Below the pieces are notes generated by a model that was given only the letters and a program-made list of their open reading frames with translations, ran no database searches and was not told the DNA's origin. From DAMCZI01 sp032095175 (GTDB lineage: Bacteria; Bacillota; Clostridia; Clostridiales; Caloramatoraceae): a stretch of 64,000 nt of DNA. A program made the translations under genes and the position numbers. The stretch covers positions 17,532 to 81,531 of the forward strand of contig DAMCZI010000023.1 in NCBI GenBank assembly GCA_032095175.1. Reading direction: 5' to 3'. Below, in pieces: positions 59,000 to 64,000 of this stretch (position 1 is its first letter; the number at the start of each line of letters is the position of its first letter).

Positions 59000-59027
59000 T
59001 ATAATGATACATAGATATACTATGTAT
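59000..59027 (+). promoter_or_regulatory. PadR promoter with operator palindrome
   Basis: A TATAAT -10 box (59000-59005) is followed at once by ATACATAG ATATA CTATGTAT (59007-59027), a perfect palindrome with 8-bp arms of the ATAC...GTAT kind bound by PadR proteins. It suggests autorepression of the padR-SEDS operon. Confidence 0.75.
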
Positions 59028-59056
59028 AGTGATTCGATGTATAGAGGTGGTGTATT

Positions 59057-59398
59057 ATGAAAATTAACAAGGAGTTGCTTAAGGGGAGTACAGTTATTCT
59101 TATCATGACCTTGCTTGATCGCAAGCCAATGTATGGCTATGAGATGATTAAGGAGATTGAAAAGAAATCAAGCGGGGTGTTTAGTTTTAAAGAAGGAACG
59201 CTTTATCCTATACTTCATTCTTTGGAAGCGGAAGAAATGGTTGAATCCTATTGGGATGAAGGAGAGGGGAACCGAAAAAGAAAATACTATAGAATAACAA
59301 GCAAGGGGAAATCAGGCTTAAAACAGAAGCAGGATGAATGGACTACTTTTCGTACAGCAGTAGATCAAGTTTTAATGGAGGAAATAGTATGGGAGTAG
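59057..59398 (+). CDS. PadR-family transcriptional regulator
   Basis: The protein has 113 aa, ATG start behind AGAGGTGG. The winged-helix PadR domain shows LIMTLLDRKPMYGYEMIKEIEKKSSGVFSFKEGTLYPILHSLE split over residues 15-58 and the wing RKRKYYRITSKGK. The short C-terminal helix is typical of PadR subfamily 2. It overlaps the next gene by 10 nt (ATGGGAGTAG), so the regulator and the membrane protein are coupled. Confidence 0.93.
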   Translation: MKINKELLKGSTVILIMTLLDRKPMYGYEMIKEIEKKSSGVFSFKEGTLYPILHSLEAEEMVESYWDEGEGNRKRKYYRITSKGKSGLKQKQDEWTTFRTAVDQVLMEEIVWE

Positions 59399-60681
59399 AA
59401 AATAATGATAAAATCCGTGAGTATATTGATGATGTATGTTCACAAATAAAATTCCATGAGATTCATAATGACATTGGACTAGAGCTTGAAAGTCATATTA
59501 GAGAATTGTCTGAGGAATATATTGCAGAGGAATTAACTGAAGATGAGGCTGTGGAAAAGGCAATAACTCAGATGGGTGATGCTTTTGATGTGGGAAAGAA
59601 ATTGAACAGGATACATAAACCAAAGCCAGATTGGAGGTTAGTGATTCTTACATTGATATTTACTGGAGTTGGGTTATTATCCCTTTACTTTATAGTGAAT
59701 AGTTCAGCTCGTGAGATATCTTCCTCATACTTTACTAAAAGCCTTATATTTAACTTGACTGGGTTAATAATTGCTCTTGGATTATACTTCTTTGATTACA
59801 GGAAAATACAACCTCTTTCAAAATATATTTATGTAGTAACTTTGTTATTTTTACTGTTTACTTGCAAGACCAGAGGTATTTCTTTACATGGCATAACCTT
59901 TAATTTTGCACAAATAAGCACAGTCCTATTTGCGATTGCTCTACCTGGTATTTTTGAAGATTGGAATTGGCAAGAACCTAAAAAACTACTATATAGCTTG
60001 TTGATGTATGCAGCTCCAGTTTTTCTTATGATGGTATATCCATCAGTTGTTTCAGCTTTTATTTATTCAGTAATGTTTATGACTATTGCAGTTGCTTCAG
60101 GATTCAAATTGAAGTATATGTTAATGTTAGTTGGTTCGGGTATTGTAATATTGATATTGGATGCATTTAGATGGCCTCTATATAAAATTGAAAGGTTTAC
60201 TGCTTTTTTAGATCCTAAAAGGGATCCTTTAGGAAGTGGATATATAAATTCAATGCTATATAAAATAATTCATTCAGCAGGCTTTTGGGGGCAGGGACCT
60301 TCTGCTAATCCAATGAAGGTTATTCCAGATATTCATACTGACTTTATGTTTGCTTACATTATATACACTTTTGGATGGGCTGCAGGAGTTATTTTAGTTA
60401 CACTAATTGCTGTATTTTTACTTCGTATAACCCATACAGCAAAGAATATTAAAAATGATTATGGCAAGCTAATGATGATTGGCTTTACAACTGTTTTTGC
60501 TGTCCAATTTATATTACATATACTTATGATACTAGGCTTAATCCCTGTTATGGGAGTATCGCTTCCATTTATAAGCTATGGCGGGAGCCAATCTATTATG
60601 AATATGATCATGGTGGGATTGATATTGAGCATATATAGGAGAAGAAATATTGTGAGTAATCTTCAAACAAATAAAATATAA
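59389..60681 (+). CDS. HAAS-domain / SEDS (FtsW-RodA-SpoVE) fusion membrane protein
   Basis: The start at ATG 59389 is set by GGAGG at 59377-59381; a longer frame at 59338 is not needed. The protein has 430 aa. The N-terminal soluble part (about 1-75: IRELSEEYIAEELTEDEAVEKAITQMGD) is a HAAS/DUF1700-type module that goes with PadR regulators. About ten membrane helices with SEDS features follow, including GFWGQGPSANP and the C-terminal PVMGVSLPFISYGGSQSIMNM. SEDS proteins are glycan polymerases; this variant is probably a stress-induced envelope protein. Confidence 0.87.
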   Translation: MGVENNDKIREYIDDVCSQIKFHEIHNDIGLELESHIRELSEEYIAEELTEDEAVEKAITQMGDAFDVGKKLNRIHKPKPDWRLVILTLIFTGVGLLSLYFIVNSSAREISSSYFTKSLIFNLTGLIIALGLYFFDYRKIQPLSKYIYVVTLLFLLFTCKTRGISLHGITFNFAQISTVLFAIALPGIFEDWNWQEPKKLLYSLLMYAAPVFLMMVYPSVVSAFIYSVMFMTIAVASGFKLKYMLMLVGSGIVILILDAFRWPLYKIERFTAFLDPKRDPLGSGYINSMLYKIIHSAGFWGQGPSANPMKVIPDIHTDFMFAYIIYTFGWAAGVILVTLIAVFLLRITHTAKNIKNDYGKLMMIGFTTVFAVQFILHILMILGLIPVMGVSLPFISYGGSQSIMNMIMVGLILSIYRRRNIVSNLQTNKI

Positions 60682-60760
60682 ATAAGGAACAAGCAAGTGG
60701 CAATTTGAAAAGAAATGGATTACAATCCTGCCTTTCAAATAACCACTTGCTTATTTTTTA
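60679..60760 (+). terminator. Terminator of the padR-SEDS operon
   Basis: AATAAG/CTTATT and AAGCAAGTGG/CCACTTGCTT arms close a long loop with inner stem TTTGAAA/TTTCAAA. A T-run and the motif TTTAATACGCCTTA follow. Confidence 0.75.
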
Positions 60761-60892
60761 ATACGCCTTATTAACTTACCTATAAGTTTTGCTTATAGTT
60801 TCATTACAAATGTTAATTGGATTTTATAATATTTTAAATGTAAGATAGTAGTAATAAAACTATGGTGTAATAAGCTAAAGGGGGAACAAAGG

Positions 60893-61771
60893 ATGAGTTT
60901 GAATTTAGCAGCAGAAGAGGTTGCTTCACTAAAGGGGGAAGGATTTCTTCTTCAAAGGGATAAGGAGCATTTTGCTTGCAGAGTAATAACGGGGAATGGT
61001 ACGCTAACTCCAGAAGAGGCAAGGAAGGTTTCTGATATTGTAGAAAAGTATGGAAGGGGAACTATGAGTCTTACAACAAGGCTTACTGTTGAAATTCCAT
61101 GGATAAAGTATGAGGATATTGAAAAGGTTAAGGAAGAATTCAAGAAAGTTGGTCTTTATACTGGTGGTACAGGGAAAAAGGTTAGACCAGTTATGTCATG
61201 CAAGGGAACTGTTTGTAAGTTTGGGTTGATTGATACTCAAGGGTTAAATCAAAGGATTCATGAAAGATTCTACTTAGGATGGCATGATGTAACACTTCCT
61301 CATAAGTTTAAAATATGTGTTGGAGGATGTCCAAATAACTGTTTAAAACCAAATTTGAATGATATAGGAATAATGGGACAGAGAAAGCCAGTTGTTGATC
61401 CTGATAAATGTAAGGGCTGCAAAAAATGTGCAGTGGAAGCAGAATGTAAGATGAAGGCTGCCAGGATGGTTGACGGAAAGACGACAATTGATAAAGATAA
61501 ATGTCTAAATTGTGGATTATGTATTGATAAATGCTATTTCAAAGCTGTAAATACTGAAACAGCGGGAGTTAAGGTTTTCATAGGAGGACTATGGGGAAGA
61601 ACCTCAAGGGCTGGACAACCTTTAAGCAGGATATTCACCGAAGAAGAGGCAATGGATGTTATAGAGAAGGCTCTGCTTTTCTATAAGGAAAATGGAATGC
61701 CTGGTGAAAGATTTGGAAGGATGATTGATAGATTAGGCTTTGAAAACGTAGAGAAAGCATTACTATATTAA
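60893..61771 (+). CDS. Sulfite/nitrite-reductase-like iron-sulfur protein, AsrC-related
   Basis: The protein has 292 aa, ATG start behind GGGGGAAC. The N-terminal NIR/SIR ferredoxin-like half domain (about 1-75) contains LTTRLTVEIPWI. The siroheme/4Fe-4S site has Cys pairs in SCKGTVCKFG and CVGGCPNNC (about 102-155). Two ferredoxin-type clusters follow: DKCKGCKKCAVEAEC and DKCLNCGLCIDKCYF. The layout resembles subunit C of anaerobic sulfite reductase, but no AsrA or AsrB gene is near. It may reduce sulfite or act in another siroheme reaction. A family 2 repeat overlaps its stop. Confidence 0.85.
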   Translation: MSLNLAAEEVASLKGEGFLLQRDKEHFACRVITGNGTLTPEEARKVSDIVEKYGRGTMSLTTRLTVEIPWIKYEDIEKVKEEFKKVGLYTGGTGKKVRPVMSCKGTVCKFGLIDTQGLNQRIHERFYLGWHDVTLPHKFKICVGGCPNNCLKPNLNDIGIMGQRKPVVDPDKCKGCKKCAVEAECKMKAARMVDGKTTIDKDKCLNCGLCIDKCYFKAVNTETAGVKVFIGGLWGRTSRAGQPLSRIFTEEEAMDVIEKALLFYKENGMPGERFGRMIDRLGFENVEKALLY

Positions 61772-61880
61772 TGCACTAAAGATCTTACATTGGGTGTTGT
61801 GCGATTAATGAATCAAGGAATATGATTTCGCATAAATGTTTGGGGTCGAGCAATGTAGAATCATTTATGTGAAACATATA
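61768..61880 (+). repeat. Dispersed double-hairpin element, family 2 copy 5
   Basis: The element starts at the stop codon of the preceding gene. Hairpin A has lost part of its left arm (TTAATGCAC / GTGCGATTAA). Hairpin B ATTTCGCATAAATG / CATTTATGTGAAA is intact, with loop TTTGGGGTCGAGCAATGTAG. The rest of the gap to 62025 has only short unrecognised frames. Confidence 0.88.
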
Positions 61881-62025
61881 GGTAATGAGATAATGGAAAG
61901 AAAAGAAGAATTTTTGATGAAAATCAATGGGTAAACATAAAGGGCACAGGCAATGGATATGGTGTTGCTAAGTGAATTTTGGTGGAGTAAAATAATGGTA
62001 ACAAGGTAATGGGAGGTTTAAGCAT

Positions 62026-62496
62026 ATGCCGTGGTGTCCTAAGTGTAAAACGGAATATAGAGAAGGATTTAAAGTTTGTAGTGATTGTGGTAATGAACTG
62101 ACCGAAAAACTAGGAGAAGAAAATAAAGAAGAAGAAACAGAAAAAGTATTATGTAAGGCTTGTAGCGATTGTGACAATGAGATGGTTGAGAGACCAGAAG
62201 CAAAGGAAGAGGACGAAACGGAAAAAACATTGCATAAGAGTTATAAAAATAATGAATCGGGTAAATATTTAGAGCCACTTTCTTTATTTGCTGGAATTAT
62301 AATAATTTTTTTTGCACCTGTATTATCATATTGGCTAACTAGAAGTTATTTCATTCCAGACACTCCTGGCATACATACTTATGATCCAGAGCATTTTAAT
62401 TGGATGTTAAATGCTCAGCTTTATGCCATACTATTAATCGGAGTTATTGTTTGTGTACCTGGAATTGCATATTATTTCAAAAATCGCAGAAGTTAA
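62026..62496 (+). CDS. Zinc-ribbon membrane protein of unknown function
   Basis: The protein has 156 aa. An N-terminal zinc ribbon (MPWCPKCKTEY..FKVCSDCGNEL) is followed by an acidic repeat that holds a second, decayed ribbon (CKACSDCDNEM, spacing unlike the first). Two membrane helices come next (about 88-105 and 132-150, ILLIGVIVCVPGIAYYF), then a short basic tail. Similar small proteins are common in Clostridium without known function. Ribosome binding site GGGAGG; own terminator. Confidence 0.8.
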   Translation: MPWCPKCKTEYREGFKVCSDCGNELTEKLGEENKEEETEKVLCKACSDCDNEMVERPEAKEEDETEKTLHKSYKNNESGKYLEPLSLFAGIIIIFFAPVLSYWLTRSYFIPDTPGIHTYDPEHFNWMLNAQLYAILLIGVIVCVPGIAYYFKNRRS

Positions 62497-62511
62497 AGAT
62501 TATGGAATATA

Positions 62512-62563
62512 AATAGGGAGCAGATGGATGCTTAAAATGCATCTACCTGCTCCCTATTATTTT
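62512..62563 (+). terminator. Terminator of the zinc-ribbon gene
   Basis: AATAGGGAGCAGATGGATGC pairs with GCATCTACCTGCTCCCTATT over seven bases and is followed by ATTTT. Confidence 0.9.
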
Positions 62564-62574
62564 GAAATTGTGTA

Positions 62575-62650
62575 TTGACTTTTATTATTTCCTTGAATAT
62601 AATCTATGCACCTTAAGGGATAGTATTAAATGATTAACTAATTAGTTAAT
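62575..62650 (+). promoter_or_regulatory. Promoter and palindromic operator of the ABC-2 exporter operon
   Basis: TTGACT (62575-62580), 17 nt, TATAAT (62598-62603), then ATTAACTAATTAGTTAAT (62633-62650), a perfect 18-bp palindrome of the kind used by MarR-type repressors. The regulator is not in the window. Confidence 0.75.
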
Positions 62651-62676
62651 TGATTTTGATGAAAGGGGAGATGGTT

Positions 62677-63489
62677 ATGGAGTTTAGAACTCTTCGGGCG
62701 ACTTTTACAAGAAACTTTACAATTCAGCTTAGGGCATATCCTAAGGATTTTTTCATAGGGAACTTGCTGACTGGTATTTACACGACTCTTTCAGCATTTT
62801 TTATGTATAGCTTGATGTTTAAAGGAAATATGAAAAGCTCATTTCATGCATACACAGGTACAGGTGACTATATGAGTTATGTTATTGTTGGTACTGCTGT
62901 TTACCTTTATGTTATAAGGACATGCTTAAATGTAAGTAGAAGTCTTATAACTGAATTAAGGCAAGGAACTTTGGAGAGTCTGATGCTTGCACCTTTTAAA
63001 AGAGTGCAGTATTTTATGGGGAATATGCTTCAGCAGACAATAACAACAAGCTTTGAAATAGCTATAACGATTCTTTTAAGTATTCCCTTTGGAGTTAGAT
63101 TTTCGAATTTCAACTTTCTATCATTTATAGTTACTTTTATATTGGGACTGTTTTCATTTTTCTCACTTTCGATGGTGCTAGCATGTATTATGCTTTACTT
63201 TAGAGATACATACATCTCGCAGAATACATTATTTGCACTTCTATTTTTACTATGTGGAATAACATTTCCTTATCAATATCTGCCAAGATGTATTCAGGTA
63301 GTTTCAAGGCTTATTCCAGTTACAGATGCCATTACTCTTATTAGAAATTCCTCACTTCTAGGGCTTGGAATAAGAGAACAAATGGGAAGAATAATCTACC
63401 TTTTAGCAATTAGTTCAATCTACTGTCTTATAGGCTTTAGGCTTATGAAAAGGATAGAAGTTATTGCACTTGAAAAAATTCATGGATAG
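62677..63489 (+). CDS. ABC-2 type exporter permease
   Basis: The start at ATG 62677 is 6 nt after AGGGGAG; ATG 62671 is also in frame. The protein has 270 aa with six membrane helices, and the ABC-2 core (about 20-265) has RQGTLESLMLAPFKRVQYFMGN as cytoplasmic loop and GITFPYQYLPRCIQVVSRLIPVTDAI before the last helices. It resembles the permease half of drug or polysaccharide exporters. It is followed 11 nt later by its ATPase gene. Confidence 0.88.
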   Translation: MEFRTLRATFTRNFTIQLRAYPKDFFIGNLLTGIYTTLSAFFMYSLMFKGNMKSSFHAYTGTGDYMSYVIVGTAVYLYVIRTCLNVSRSLITELRQGTLESLMLAPFKRVQYFMGNMLQQTITTSFEIAITILLSIPFGVRFSNFNFLSFIVTFILGLFSFFSLSMVLACIMLYFRDTYISQNTLFALLFLLCGITFPYQYLPRCIQVVSRLIPVTDAITLIRNSSLLGLGIREQMGRIIYLLAISSIYCLIGFRLMKRIEVIALEKIHG

Positions 63490-63500
63490 GGGGAAGTTTT

Positions 63501-63956
63501 ATGATTAAGGTTGAAAATTTAAAAAAGACATATGAAACAAAAATCAAAAAGAGCTTTTTTAAATCTGAGAAAAGAAATGTTGAGGCAGTTAAAAATTTAA
63601 ATATGGAAATTGAAAAAGGCCAGATTGTGGGACTTCTTGGCATAAATGGAGCAGGAAAAACCACAACCATAAAAATGCTTTCGACCCTTCTCCTTCCTAC
63701 CTCAGGGGGCATTACACTTGATGGAATAGATGTTGTAAAAAATTCAATGCAGGTTAAAAGAAGAATAAACATGGTAGCAGGCGGAGAGAGAATTATTTAT
63801 TGGAGGCTTACAGGAAGGGAAAACCTATGGTATTATGGCCAGATATATGGAATAGAAGATGATATTCTTTCAAAAAGAATTGATTATCTTTTAGACCTTG
63901 TTGGAATTGAGGAAAAGAAGGATATAGCAGTTGAAAACTATTCAAAGGGTTATTAA
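63501..63956 (+). pseudogene. ABC exporter ATPase, truncated after the signature motif
   Basis: The start ATG follows GGGGGAAG. Visible are Walker A GINGAGKTT (residues 51-59) and the Q-loop region RRINMVAGGERIIYWRLTGRENLWYYG. The reading frame then stops at ENYSKGY, where relatives continue ENYSKGMKQRL. The Walker B, D-loop and H-loop are absent (about 150 of the expected 320 residues). After the stop the last 44 bases are AT-rich and non-coding in this frame, so the gene is interrupted by an insertion that runs past the window edge, or is a broken gene. Confidence 0.8.
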
Positions 63957-64000
63957 CAGTTCACTAATAATATAATCAAATGTAATAAATAATACTCAAA

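Noticed and set aside
1..64000. rRNA, tRNA or replication origin features
   Set aside because: No tRNA-like cloverleaf, rRNA segment or DnaA-box cluster was recognised on either strand by reading; a covariance-model scan would settle this.

Overview
The window is AT-rich DNA from a clostridial Firmicute. Supporting signs are strong AGGAGG-type ribosome binding sites, frequent GTG starts, Rho-independent terminators with T-tracts, a T-box leader, ABC-F and HelD proteins, S-layer (SLH) domains, PadR and LacI regulators, and M16 and SEDS proteins typical of Clostridium and relatives. No rRNA, tRNA, CRISPR array, phage block or intact transposase was seen. LAYOUT. 1-6.8 kb: end of a CPBP protease, a two-component system, a GNAT acetyltransferase and a large M16 protease. 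7.0-12.4 kb: a branched-chain amino acid ABC transporter operon (livJHMGF) behind a T-box leader. 12.4-23.6 kb: a maltodextrin utilisation region with a sugar-ABC ATPase, a LacI repressor, beta-phosphoglucomutase, a binding protein with two permeases, a PHP protein and a GH13 amylase; MgtC lies between. 24-29.9 kb: an accessory block that reads as an integron-type gene-cassette array without an integrase. 29.9-36.9 kb: an acyltransferase, then GH65 phosphorylase, GH31 alpha-glucosidase and ROK glucokinase, which belong to the maltodextrin pathway. 37-40.6 kb: a YcdB/SLH surface protein and an SGNH esterase. 40.9-49.9 kb: a nucleoside operon (BMP-type ABC importer, nucleoside hydrolase, LacI regulator, ribokinase, orphan UlaA-type PTS permease). 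50-64 kb: P-type ATPase, GNAT, ABC-F with an attenuator leader, HelD, PadR plus a HAAS-SEDS fusion, a sulfite-reductase-like protein, and an ABC-2 exporter whose ATPase gene is broken at the right edge. HOW THE GENES WORK TOGETHER. Maltodextrins would enter through the 16.4-19.5 kb transporter, energised by the ATPase at 12.5 kb. They would be trimmed by GH13 and GH31 enzymes and phosphorolysed by GH65; beta-glucose-1-phosphate goes through PgmB and glucose through the ROK kinase. A shared operator (core TGCAAMCGKTTGCA, often seen as ACGGTTGCATAA) lies in front of six of these transcription units and links them to the LacI protein at 14.2 kb. Nucleosides imported by the 41-46 kb transporter would be hydrolysed and the ribose phosphorylated. 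MOST INTERESTING. (i) Between 25.0 and 29.0 kb six attC-like sites separate short cassettes that all point the same way. The 5' end of each of cassettes 1-5 is the reverse complement of the box just after its own gene (for example GTTAGGC with GCCTAAC, GTTATAT with ATATAAC, GTTAGTT with AACTAAC), which is the signature of integron cassettes. The cargo includes a Phd/Doc toxin-antitoxin pair, CPBP-type membrane proteins and unknown proteins. (ii) Two dispersed hairpin families with different stems carry the same apical motif (TAGGGTCGARC..AATGTAG). (iii) The ABC-F gene has a 39-codon leader ORF that is itself one long hairpin, followed by two tandem terminators.
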